Positions 33,602-41,830 of a stretch of DNA of 64,000 nucleotides are shown piece by piece. The position numbers were made by a program, and so were the translations under genes. Source of the stretch: Microbacterium maritypicum (GTDB taxonomy: Bacteria > Actinomycetota > Actinomycetes > Actinomycetales > Microbacteriaceae); NCBI RefSeq assembly GCF_041529975.1, contig NZ_CP168030.1, forward strand, positions 558,001 to 622,000, in the 5' to 3' direction. The number at the start of each line of letters is the position of its first letter. Positions within the stretch are counted from its first letter, which is position 1. The notes under the pieces are model-generated. The model was given only the letters and a program-made list of their open reading frames with translations, was not told where the DNA came from and did no database searches.

Positions 33602-34696
33602 ATGATCGGCGTGAATCCCTTCCGCCCGACAGCCGGAGCCGAGCCTCCGCAGTTGATCGGTCGTGCCGGGATCCTCGATGAGTTCCGCTACGGGCTCCGC
33701 ATCCGCTCCGGGGCGCCGGGGCTGCTGACCATCTTCACCGGCGCGCGAGGCATCGGCAAGACCGTCATGCTCGGTGAAGCCGAGGACGCGGCGCTCACTC
33801 ACGGCTGGATGGTTGTCTCGGAGACCGCGACCCGTGGCTTCCTGGGTCGCATCGGCGAGGCGATGCGCGCCGCCGCAGAAGAACAGGGGCAGGGTCCGGC
33901 CGGAAGGCGGATCACCGGTATCGGCGCCGCAGGCTTCTCCATCACGACGCAGCTCCCTCCCGAACAGCAAGCAGGATGGCGACAGGTCGGCGAGAAACTT
34001 CTCCGACAGCTCGACGAGAACGGAACCGGGCTGGTCATCACCCTGGATGAGATCCACGGGGCAGACCGGGATGAACTCGCTCAGCTCGCAGCCTCGGTCC
34101 AGCATTACATCCGCGATGGTCTCCCGATCGCGCTCCTCTTCGCGGGCCTCCCCGCGGCGGTGTCCGATCTCCTCAACGAGGGGGTCGCGACCTTCCTGCG
34201 GCGGGCGGATCGGATCGATCTGCACGCTGCAGCCATCGACGAAGTCGAGAACTCATTCGCAGACATCTTCGCCGTCTGGGACACGCCACTCGATCCTGTG
34301 CTGATCAGGGCCGCGGCAGAGTCGACGGGCGGCTATCCGTTTCTGATCCAGCTGATCGGTTATCACCTGTGGCAGGTGGCCGAATCGACGGATCGACCGC
34401 TCGGCGCCGAAGACGTCGACCTGGCGCTGTCTGCCGCACACCGCAGAAATGCCCGTGTGGTCATCGAGGCTGCACTGTCCGCTGTCTCCCCGAAGGACCT
34501 CGACTTCCTCAGAGCGATGGCCGAAGACGATATCCCTGCGACCGCGGCAGACATTGGCCGTCGCCTCGGTGATAAGAAGAACACGGTCGGCAACTACCGC
34601 GCGCGGCTCATCGCTGCGGGCCTGATCCAACCAGCGGGCCACGGTCGCGTCGACTTCGCGATCCCCGGACTGCGGGAACATCTCCGCACTCGTTGA
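33602..34696 (+). CDS. Orphan AAA/STAND-type ATPase with C-terminal winged helix
   Basis: 364 residues. NPFRP...LIGRAGILDEF opens an Orc/Cdc6-like or AAA_16 ATPase, with Walker A TGARGIGKT near residue 45 and Walker B GLVITLDEIHGADRD near 145. The middle part ends with ESTGGYPFLIQLIGYHLWQVA, a sensor-2-like segment common to this group. The C-terminal 80 residues (DLDFLRAMAEDDIPATAADIGRRLG...) form a winged helix. Such proteins are found as single genes in actinobacterial genomes; a role in stress regulation or defence has been suggested for relatives but is unproven. No partner gene is adjacent. Confidence 0.8.
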   Translation: MIGVNPFRPTAGAEPPQLIGRAGILDEFRYGLRIRSGAPGLLTIFTGARGIGKTVMLGEAEDAALTHGWMVVSETATRGFLGRIGEAMRAAAEEQGQGPAGRRITGIGAAGFSITTQLPPEQQAGWRQVGEKLLRQLDENGTGLVITLDEIHGADRDELAQLAASVQHYIRDGLPIALLFAGLPAAVSDLLNEGVATFLRRADRIDLHAAAIDEVENSFADIFAVWDTPLDPVLIRAAAESTGGYPFLIQLIGYHLWQVAESTDRPLGAEDVDLALSAAHRRNARVVIEAALSAVSPKDLDFLRAMAEDDIPATAADIGRRLGDKKNTVGNYRARLIAAGLIQPAGHGRVDFAIPGLREHLRTR

Positions 34697-34700
34697 GCCT

Positions 34701-34731
34701 TTGTCGCGGTCGCCCTGTCGCGAGGCGACAA
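34701..34731 (+). terminator. Possible hairpin after the AAA ATPase gene
   Basis: TTGTCGC (34701-34707) pairs with GCGACAA (34725-34731) across a 17-base loop that has weak internal pairing. It begins four bases after the stop. No T-run. Weak candidate. Confidence 0.35.
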
Positions 34732-34841
34732 CGGAACGCCGGGATATGCCCGCACGCGGTTGGAGGATGCTCACAGCGGAGTTCGCCCGGGTTTGTCGCA
34801 GACCTACCATGGAGGCACCCCTACTTCCCTGGAGGAATGCC

Positions 34842-36908
34842 ATGGTCGACGCTGCCGTCCGTCCTTCGACGACACCCGATGAATCGCCCGCGACCGCGCT
34901 CGCCCCGCAGCTCGACGTCGCCCGAGTCAACGAGGCCCTGATGGGCACCTGGGGCGACGTGCGCCGTCAGGCGCGCGAGATGATCAAGGACTCGGCGTTC
35001 TGGCGCAAGGACGAGCTCGGTAAGGACGAGCACCGCGAGCGTGTGCTCAGCCAGCTGCACCTGCTGGTCGAGAACAAGGCCGTGCACCGTGCGTTCCCCA
35101 AGTCGCTCGGCGGCGAGGAGAACAACGGCGCCAACATTGCCGGCTTCGAAGAGCTCGTGGTCGCCGACCCCAGCCTGCAGATCAAGTCGGGCGTGCAGTG
35201 GGGGCTCTTCGGTTCGGCCGTGCTGCAGCTCGGCACCGCGGAGCACCACGAGAAGTGGCTCCCCGGAATCATGGACCTCTCGATCCCCGGCGCCTTCGCG
35301 ATGACCGAGATCGGCCACGGCTCGGATGTCGCCGCCGTCGGGACGACCGCGACCTACGACGCGGCGACCGAGGAGTTCGTCATCAACACCCCGTTCCGGG
35401 CGGCCACCAAGGAGTACCTCGGCAACGCCGCGCTGCACGGTGTCGCGGCGACCGTGTTCGCGCAGCTGATCACCAACGGCGTGAACCACGGGGTGCACTG
35501 CTTCTACGTGCCGCTGCGCGGTGAGGACGGCGTCGACTTCCCCGGTATCGGCCGCGAGGACGACGGTCTCAAGGGCGGCCTCAACGGCATCGACAACGGA
35601 CGCCTCTCATTCGACCACGTGCGCATCCCGCGCACCAACCTGCTCAACCGCTACGGCGACGTGGCCGTCGACGGCACCTACTCCAGCGCGATCGACAGCC
35701 CCGGCCGCCGCTTCTTCACGATGCTCGGCACCCTGGTGCAGGGACGCGTGTCGCTCGACGGCGCAGCATCCTGGGCTTCCGCGCTCGGCCTGCACATCGC
35801 GATCACCTACGCCACCCAGCGTCGCCAGTTCGACGGCGCGGACGGGCAGGAGGTCGTGCTCATGGACTACGGCAAGCACCAGCGCCGTCTGCTGCCGCGC
35901 CTGGCGACCACGTACGCGCAGATCTTCGCGCACGACGAGTTCCTGCAGAAGTTCGACGGCGTGTTCTCGGGTCGCACCGACACCCCCGCCGACCGCGAGG
36001 ACCTCGAGACGCTGGCCGCCGCTCTCAAGCCGCTGTCGACCTGGCATGCCCTCGACACGCTGCAGGAGGCCCGCGAGGCCACCGGCGGGGCCGGCTTCAT
36101 GTTCGAGAACCGCCTGGTGGGCCTGCGCGCCGACCTCGACATCTACGTGACGTTCGAGGGCGACAACAACGTCCTGCTGCAGCTGGTGGGCAAGCGTCTG
36201 CTGACCGACTACGCCAAGCAGTTCCAGGGCAAGGATGCCGCGGCCCTCGCCAAGTTCGCCGTCGGGATGACCGCGGGCAAGCTGTTCCACGGCGCCGGAC
36301 TCCGTCAGCTGGGCCAGGCCGTCTCCGACTTCGGCCAGGTGAGCCGTTCGGTCGAGCGGGGTCTCCGCGAAGAGCAGCAGCACGATCTCCTCGCCGGACG
36401 CGTGCAGCAGATGGTGGCCGACATCGCCTCCCGCCTGCGCCCCGGCGCGAAGGACAAGGCCCTCGGCGCCCGCCTGTTCAACGAGAACCAGGCCGAGCTC
36501 ATCGAAGCCGCCCGCGCGCACGGAGAGCTGCTGCAGTGGGAGGCGTTCACCGACGCCGTGCACCAGATCGACGACGCCGACACCAAGAAGGTGCTCACGT
36601 GGCTGCGCGACCTGTTCGGTCTGCAGCTCATCGAGAAGCACCTCGCCTGGCACCTGATCAACGGACGCCTGTCGACCCAGCGCGCCGCCGCCGTGTCGAG
36701 CTACATCGACCGGCTGTGCGCGCGGCTGCGCCCCCATGCCCTCGACCTGGTGAACGCGTTCGGCTACGAGCCCGAGCACGTGCGGGCGCCGATCGCGAGC
36801 GGCATCGAGAAGCAGCGCCAGGACGAGGCCCGGGCGTACTACGCCGACCTCGCCGCCACGGGCAAGGCGCCCATCCAGGAGAAGGCGCTCAAGAAGAAGC
36901 AGCGCTGA
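34842..36908 (+). CDS. Acyl-CoA oxidase/dehydrogenase family protein (ACOX-like)
   Basis: 688 residues, about 300 longer than ordinary acyl-CoA dehydrogenases and matching the acyl-CoA oxidase length with its extra C-terminal helical domain. GAFAMTEIGHGSDVAAVGTT is the flavin-contact motif, and EATGGAGFMFENRLVGLRAD followed by TFEGDNNVLLQ corresponds to the catalytic Glu region (YEGDN) of ACOX enzymes. GGAGG 7 bases before ATG 34842 fixes the start. It oxidises fatty acyl-CoA; whether electrons go to oxygen or another acceptor cannot be told. Stand-alone gene, convergent with the SnoaL-like gene. Confidence 0.9.
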   Translation: MVDAAVRPSTTPDESPATALAPQLDVARVNEALMGTWGDVRRQAREMIKDSAFWRKDELGKDEHRERVLSQLHLLVENKAVHRAFPKSLGGEENNGANIAGFEELVVADPSLQIKSGVQWGLFGSAVLQLGTAEHHEKWLPGIMDLSIPGAFAMTEIGHGSDVAAVGTTATYDAATEEFVINTPFRAATKEYLGNAALHGVAATVFAQLITNGVNHGVHCFYVPLRGEDGVDFPGIGREDDGLKGGLNGIDNGRLSFDHVRIPRTNLLNRYGDVAVDGTYSSAIDSPGRRFFTMLGTLVQGRVSLDGAASWASALGLHIAITYATQRRQFDGADGQEVVLMDYGKHQRRLLPRLATTYAQIFAHDEFLQKFDGVFSGRTDTPADREDLETLAAALKPLSTWHALDTLQEAREATGGAGFMFENRLVGLRADLDIYVTFEGDNNVLLQLVGKRLLTDYAKQFQGKDAAALAKFAVGMTAGKLFHGAGLRQLGQAVSDFGQVSRSVERGLREEQQHDLLAGRVQQMVADIASRLRPGAKDKALGARLFNENQAELIEAARAHGELLQWEAFTDAVHQIDDADTKKVLTWLRDLFGLQLIEKHLAWHLINGRLSTQRAAAVSSYIDRLCARLRPHALDLVNAFGYEPEHVRAPIASGIEKQRQDEARAYYADLAATGKAPIQEKALKKKQR

Positions 36909-36930
36909 TCGCTCGGCGGCGGGGCGCCGG

Positions 36931-37380
36931 TCAGGATGACCACTTCGTGAGGTCGATGCCGCGTTCGACGGCCAGCGCCTGAAGGTGCTCGGCGGAATCC
37001 GTCTCGACGCAGACGCACGCCTGCAGCCCCGCGGCGTCGTCGTCGCGCAGCAGGTAGTAGCTGGTCGCGTCGGTCAGCAGTTTGCCGTCGGCGTCGCGGA
37101 ACAGCCAACGCACCTTCACCAGCACGAGCCGATCGGACAATTCGTTCGCGTCGAGGAGCTCGTGCCCGACGGAGGCGAGGCCGAGCTCCCGGTACAGGGG
37201 ATAGGACTGCTTCAGCCCCGCGACCATCTCCTCCCGGGTGTCCAAGACGCCGGAGACCCGATCGTCGGCGATCATGCCGGGGGTCGACCACAGCTCGACG
37301 GCGGCTTCGGCGTCGAACTCCGTCAGGGATGCCGCATAGCGCGCGAGGTACTGTTCGATCCGGTCGGTGTGGATGCTCAT
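36931..37380 (-). CDS. SnoaL-like/DUF4440 (NTF2-fold) protein
   Basis: 149 residues from ATG 37380; an ATG nine codons earlier is possible and neither has a clear ribosome site. The layout RIEQYLARYAASLTEFDAEAAVELWSTPGMI and the later VKVRWLFRDADGK strand fit the cone-shaped NTF2/SnoaL fold. These small proteins are isomerases, hydrolases or ligand binders. The conserved His/Asp acid-base pair cannot be placed with certainty. Convergent with the acyl-CoA oxidase and divergent from the alcohol dehydrogenase. Confidence 0.75.
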   Translation of the reverse strand: MSIHTDRIEQYLARYAASLTEFDAEAAVELWSTPGMIADDRVSGVLDTREEMVAGLKQSYPLYRELGLASVGHELLDANELSDRLVLVKVRWLFRDADGKLLTDATSYYLLRDDDAAGLQACVCVETDSAEHLQALAVERGIDLTKWSS

Positions 37381-37474
37381 GATGTCGAGGGTACGGACCG
37401 TTCGCATCGACCGTCAGGGGCCTTGACGGCAGCGGGTGCGTAGGGTGGATCGAACCCCAGAAGAAGGAGTCCCC

Positions 37475-38518
37475 GTGACCCGCGTCAACGCCTACGCCGC
37501 ACCCCGCGAAGCCGCCCCGCTGGAGAAGACCGTCATCGAACGACGTGACCTCGGCCCGCTCGACGTGCTCATCGACATCGCGTTCGCCGGCATCTGCCAC
37601 TCCGACATCCACACCGTGCGCGGCGACTGGGGTCCGCAGAGGTACCCGCTCGCTCCGGGGCACGAGATCACCGGGACGGTCGCTGCCGTGGGAGAGGCCG
37701 TCACCCGGCACGCGGTCGGCGACCGCGTCGGCGTCGGATGCCTGGTGAACTCGTGCGGCGAGTGCCGCAACTGCCTGCGCGGCGAGGAGCAGTACTGCAC
37801 CGAGGGTGCGGTGCAGACCTACGGCAGCTCGGACCGCGACGGCACCGTCACGCAGGGAGGCTACGCCGAGCAGGTCGTGGTGACCGAGAAGTTCGTCCTG
37901 CGCATCCCGGATGCCCTGCCGCTGGATGTCGCCGCGCCCCTGCTGTGCGCCGGCATCACGACCTACTCGCCGCTGCGGCACTGGAACGTCGGTCCCGGCA
38001 CCCGCGTCGCGGTCGTCGGCCTCGGTGGGCTGGGCCACATGGGCGTGCAGATCGCGCACGCACTCGGCGCCGAGGTGACCGTGCTCTCGCAGACCCTGAA
38101 CAAGAAGGACGACGGCCTGCGGCTCGGCGCCGACCACTATCGCGCCACGAGTGACCGGGACACCTTCCGCGAGCTGCGCTCCTCGTTCGACGTGATCCTC
38201 AACACCGTGAGCGCCGTGATCGATGTGCGCTCGTACCTGAGCCTGCTCGACGTCGGTGGTGCGCTCGTGTGCGTCGGCGCGCCTGCCGAACCGCTGTCGG
38301 TCGGAGTCATGTCGCTGATCGGCGGCCGACGCTCGCTCGCCGGCAGCAACATCGGCGGCATCCGCGAGACGCAGGAGATGCTCGACTTCTGCGCCGAGCA
38401 CGGTCTCGCCGCCGAGATCGAGGTGATCCCGGCCTCCGAGATCAACGCCGCCTACGAGCGCGTTCTCGCGTCCGACGTGCGGTACCGGTTCGTGATCGAC
38501 GCGGCCACCTTCGCCTGA
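37475..38518 (+). CDS. Zinc-dependent NAD(P)-linked alcohol dehydrogenase (AdhC/YahK-like)
   Basis: 347 residues from GTG 37475, fixed by AAGGAG eight bases upstream. Catalytic zinc ligands: Cys in AGICHSDIH and His-Glu in APGHEITG; the structural zinc loop is [15 protein letters not shown]. The cofactor motif [13 protein letters not shown] precedes the Rossmann half. The AGICHSDIH and GHMGVQ pattern is that of the cinnamyl-alcohol/YahK-type group, which mostly uses NADPH and reduces aldehydes broadly. Stand-alone gene. Confidence 0.93.
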   Translation: MTRVNAYAAPREAAPLEKTVIERRDLGPLDVLIDIAFAGICHSDIHTVRGDWGPQRYPLAPGHEITGTVAAVGEAVTRHAVGDRVGVGCLVNSCGECRNCLRGEEQYCTEGAVQTYGSSDRDGTVTQGGYAEQVVVTEKFVLRIPDALPLDVAAPLLCAGITTYSPLRHWNVGPGTRVAVVGLGGLGHMGVQIAHALGAEVTVLSQTLNKKDDGLRLGADHYRATSDRDTFRELRSSFDVILNTVSAVIDVRSYLSLLDVGGALVCVGAPAEPLSVGVMSLIGGRRSLAGSNIGGIRETQEMLDFCAEHGLAAEIEVIPASEINAAYERVLASDVRYRFVIDAATFA

Positions 38519-38559
38519 ATTTCGGCATTATACGCCTTAATCTCGGTATAGGGGTCAGC

Positions 38560-38634
38560 TCCGATCTCCGTTGTGTAACATTACACGCGGCCACCGCCTC
38601 GAGGTGTGTCGACGAATCGGAGATCGGAGATTGC
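38560..38634 (+). promoter_or_regulatory. 5' leader with an 11-bp inverted repeat that covers the ribosome site, and an inner palindrome
   Basis: TCCGATCTCCG (38560-38570) is the exact reverse complement of CGGAGATCGGA (38618-38628). The right arm contains GGAG at 38619-38622 and the first bases of the GGAG at 38626-38629, the ribosome site for ATG 38635. If transcribed, the leader can fold to hide that site. The loop holds GTGTAACATTACAC (38573-38586), 6-bp arms around CA, which looks like a repressor site. The preceding 40 bases are AT-rich for this genome and may be the promoter. Confidence 0.5.
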
Positions 38635-41088
38635 ATGTGCCCTGGTTTTGGTCGGCGAGAGTTCATCGGTTTCGCGGTCGTGTCGGCGGCATCTGCCGCC
38701 GTGCAGTTGAGGCTTCCGGCAACTGATCCGACAGCTCGTCGCGCTCTCGGTGGGGGCCCGCTGCAGGCTGCGGTCGACGGGGCTGCACCGGCGCCCACCG
38801 TCGCGAAGCCCACCGACGAGACCACCCAGAAGTTGAATGCGCTCCGCACGAAATTCAAGGTGCCGACGACGGAGCTTTCGGATGTGGCCGGGACCATCTC
38901 TGCCGACGGGAAGACCCCGATCGGCGCGGTCGCGGTCATGGATCTCGCGGCGGCCTACGCCAAGGACACGAATGTGTCGTGGAGCAAGGCGCTGCAGTTC
39001 AGTGTTGACGCGAATGCTCACAACGCCGCCGACACCGACCCCGACGCAGGCTCGGACAGTGGCAAGGCGGCCGTCCTGAATCGCGCACTCTTCGCGAACG
39101 CGTCGAACTGCCTGAAGCTGTGCGCGACGGGGATTCTGGGGAATGCGCAGTACACCACCCCTAACACGATCAGCGGAGTAGCGGGCGGAGGGTACAGCTT
39201 CCCTGTGTACCCGTCGGATATGACATACATCGTCAACGGCACGACCAATACACCTGGCTCCGGTCAGGCCGAGGCGCTGCGAGTCCTGAGCAGCGCGCTG
39301 TCGAACCGCGCGGTCGTGTGCGACTACAGCAACTTCTGCATCGGGGCGACCAACTCGCTGGCGTCGACGTCCGGGGGGAAGACGCCGCCATCGCAGCAGT
39401 GGGCGCAGACGCTCTTCGACGCGCGCTCGACCACCGGATACCAGAACTACCTTCGCGAGGTGAACGTCGACGACTCCCTCCGAGACGCCGAGAAGTACTG
39501 GCATGCCAAAGAGTCCGAGACACTGAACATCCTCAACGAGGGACTCTCGCTTCGTGTGGGAGCAGTCCAGGCGAGCGCGTACTTGGCCACACCCTTCGAC
39601 GACATGCTCGCCGGCAAATACCCGGAGCCGGTCGCTGCCTACGATCAGGCCATCCAGCACTACATTCTCGCGAAGGCCCGGGCGACCGTCGCCGGGTCTT
39701 CGTCCTCGAGCGTGAAGAGCGTCCTCGCATCCTTCGATGCCCTCCTCACCCTGTTCACCGAGAAGCCCGAGGATGTTCCCGGACTCGAGCAGAGCGTGGC
39801 GATCAGGAACGTCTTCATGCGGCTGACCTCGTTCGAGTATCTCGGCAAGTCGAGCGGGATCTTCACGGACGATCAGATCAATGAGGCCCTCGGTGCCGGA
39901 GGCAAGCTGATCACCGACAACACGACCGTCAAGGCGAAGTTGAGCACTGCGTTGCTCGCGTTCAACAGCAGCGGGATCCTCGGCAGCATCTCGGCGGTGA
40001 TCGGAGTCACGCGACTCGTGCTCGAGTCCCTGCTGCTCCACGATGCCATCGGCAAAGGCGAGGTCTCTCCGGCTCAGGCCATCGGCTTCACCGCGCGCAT
40101 CGTCGCTGTGTACTCGTCGTTCGGAGCGCTCAGGAACCTGACGATGTCGTTCCTGACGGCGGCTCCGACAGCGGCGCGCACGGCGGCTCGGATCCTCAGT
40201 TGGAACACTGTCTCTCCCGAGACGTACGAGATGACGACGGGAGCGATGTGGAGCGCGGCGCGGCCCGCTGCAGACATCTCGACCGAGGCGCAGGCGGCGT
40301 CGACGAGCTTCGCCGACGCGATGTCCGGTACCTCCGGCAAACTCGTCGATACCGCCGAGGACACGGTGACGGTGTTCTTCACACAGGCCTCGGCGGAGGC
40401 CGGCGCCAAGGTGCCTTCCGCTCAGCGTGCCGTCGCCACGCAGGCTCTCACTAGCGCAGTCGAGACCGCGAGCACGCGCATCGTGGAGCAGGCGTCCATC
40501 GAGCAGGGAGCCATCCTTGCGAAACCGTCCGCCTCCCTGGCGTCGAAGGTCTTCACCGCGTCGCTCGCGGGGGCGGGCCTCATCGCGGATCTGCTGTTCG
40601 TCAGCTCGGACATCGCTGCGATCGTCGCCAGCGGCGGCATGGTCGGGGCTTCCACCTGGCTGTGGCTCGTCTCGGACGGCATCGCCGTCGTGGCGTCAGG
40701 AATCGGAGTGGGGATCGCCATGTCCTTGTTCACGGCATCCTCGCTCAACTTCGTCGCGCTCGGACTCACGCTCGCGGCGGCGATCATCGGGCTCATCGCC
40801 GGCGCGATCAGTCTCCCGAACGTCGCGAAGCAGACCAGGGATGAGATGACAGCGACGTTCCAGCGCCTCGAGAAAGACGGCTATCTGCGGGAGTGGGGCC
40901 GGAAGATCGCCTTCATGGCGGTGTACTTCGACGCCCTCAGCCAGGAGGAGCCCGTGCGCTTCGTGGATCCGTCGAAATCGCTCTTCGATGTGCAGGGGAA
41001 GGCGTTCGAGATCTTCGCGGCGTCGAAAGGGGCGACGGACTGGGACAAGTTCAAGGAGTGCCGGAGCAGCCTCGTGGGGGTGGCATAG
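38635..41088 (+). CDS. Unrecognised Tat-exported large helical protein with C-terminal membrane segments
   Basis: 817 residues. The N-terminus MCPGFGRREFIGFAVVSAA is a twin-arginine signal (RREF plus hydrophobic stretch). Residues about 60-500 are soluble, Ala/Ser/Thr-rich and mostly helical with two closely spaced Cys pairs (NCLKLCATG and VCDYSNFC), consistent with disulfides outside the cell. The second half has long amphipathic helices and, at about 640-730, two to three strongly hydrophobic segments (LIADLLFVSSDIAAIVASGG, VASGIGVGIAMSLF, LGLTLAAAIIGLIAGAISLP). This soluble-then-hydrophobic-hairpin layout recalls alpha-helical pore-forming toxins, but I recognise no family. Codon use is less GC-extreme than in the neighbours, suggesting acquisition. 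Confidence 0.72.
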   Translation: MCPGFGRREFIGFAVVSAASAAVQLRLPATDPTARRALGGGPLQAAVDGAAPAPTVAKPTDETTQKLNALRTKFKVPTTELSDVAGTISADGKTPIGAVAVMDLAAAYAKDTNVSWSKALQFSVDANAHNAADTDPDAGSDSGKAAVLNRALFANASNCLKLCATGILGNAQYTTPNTISGVAGGGYSFPVYPSDMTYIVNGTTNTPGSGQAEALRVLSSALSNRAVVCDYSNFCIGATNSLASTSGGKTPPSQQWAQTLFDARSTTGYQNYLREVNVDDSLRDAEKYWHAKESETLNILNEGLSLRVGAVQASAYLATPFDDMLAGKYPEPVAAYDQAIQHYILAKARATVAGSSSSSVKSVLASFDALLTLFTEKPEDVPGLEQSVAIRNVFMRLTSFEYLGKSSGIFTDDQINEALGAGGKLITDNTTVKAKLSTALLAFNSSGILGSISAVIGVTRLVLESLLLHDAIGKGEVSPAQAIGFTARIVAVYSSFGALRNLTMSFLTAAPTAARTAARILSWNTVSPETYEMTTGAMWSAARPAADISTEAQAASTSFADAMSGTSGKLVDTAEDTVTVFFTQASAEAGAKVPSAQRAVATQALTSAVETASTRIVEQASIEQGAILAKPSASLASKVFTASLAGAGLIADLLFVSSDIAAIVASGGMVGASTWLWLVSDGIAVVASGIGVGIAMSLFTASSLNFVALGLTLAAAIIGLIAGAISLPNVAKQTRDEMTATFQRLEKDGYLREWGRKIAFMAVYFDALSQEEPVRFVDPSKSLFDVQGKAFEIFAASKGATDWDKFKECRSSLVGVA

Positions 41089-41131
41089 CACTCGCGCATG
41101 TCATGTCCGCCGCCGCGGATAGCCTGAGGGC

Positions 41132-41701
41132 ATGACCTCTCTTCTCACGGGCCCCGATGCCCGCGACCGCTGCGCCTGGGTGGGCGACGACGTCGAGTAC
41201 CGCCGCTACCACGACGAGGAGTGGGGTGTGCCCCTGCACGGCGACCGCGCCCTGTTCGAGAAGATGGCGCTCGAGGGCTTCCAGGCCGGACTCTCGTGGA
41301 TCACCATCCTGCGCAAGCGTCCGCGGTTCCGCGAGGTGTTCGCCGGTTTCGAGCCCGAGACCGTGTCGGAGTTCGATGAGGCCGATGTCGAGCGGCTCAT
41401 GGCGGATGCCGGCATCATCCGCAACCGCGCCAAGATCCTGGCCACCATCGGCAACGCCCGCCTGGTGCGCGCGATGGCGGAGGGCGAACTCGACGAGCTG
41501 ATGTGGTCGTTCGCGCCGGCGGCATCCGGCACGCGCCCGGCGTCGTTCGCCGAGGTTCCGGCGGTCACGCCGGAGTCGACGGCGATGAGTAAAGAGCTGC
41601 GTCGACGCGGGTTCCGCTTCGTCGGGCCGACCACCATGTATGCCCTCATGCAGTCGGCCGGGATGGTCGACGATCACATGGCAGGATGCTGGCGCGCGTA
41701 A
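41132..41701 (+). CDS. tag: DNA-3-methyladenine glycosylase I
   Basis: 189 residues. CAWVGDDVEYRRYHDEEWGVP at the N-terminus and DDHMAGCWRA at the C-terminus supply the Cys-His...His-Cys zinc site of Tag (written here in parts: CAW, YHDEEWG, DHMAGC). The core LFEKMALEGFQAGLSWITIL with its Glu and Trp holds the base-recognition pocket. The enzyme removes 3-methyladenine from alkylated DNA. GAGGG lies just before the ATG. Stand-alone gene ahead of the secretion locus. Confidence 0.95.
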   Translation: MTSLLTGPDARDRCAWVGDDVEYRRYHDEEWGVPLHGDRALFEKMALEGFQAGLSWITILRKRPRFREVFAGFEPETVSEFDEADVERLMADAGIIRNRAKILATIGNARLVRAMAEGELDELMWSFAPAASGTRPASFAEVPAVTPESTAMSKELRRRGFRFVGPTTMYALMQSAGMVDDHMAGCWRA

Positions 41702-41710
41702 CGGAGGGTG

Positions 41711-41757
41711 ATGGGGATATCTGCCCATCGAGTGATATTCCGCGACGCGGTTAGGAT
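41711..41757 (+). promoter_or_regulatory. Shared 18-bp palindrome plus -10 box upstream of the Ig/FN3-MoxR-kinase operon
   Basis: ATGGGGATATCTGCCCAT (41711-41728) has 5-bp outer arms ATGGG/CCCAT and matches 15 of 18 bases of the element at 62990-63007 before the first WXG100 gene. TAGGAT at 41752-41757 fits TANNNT and follows the palindrome after 23 bases, against 22 bases in the second copy. The start codon is 73 bases further on. The repetition with fixed spacing is the evidence; the binding factor is unknown. Confidence 0.6.
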
Positions 41758-41830
41758 GTACGAGTGCTCAGCGGCCAGTCGGGCCTGCGCATGAGTAATC
41801 GGAGAGTGTGACCCTGGGGGGGAACCGGGC

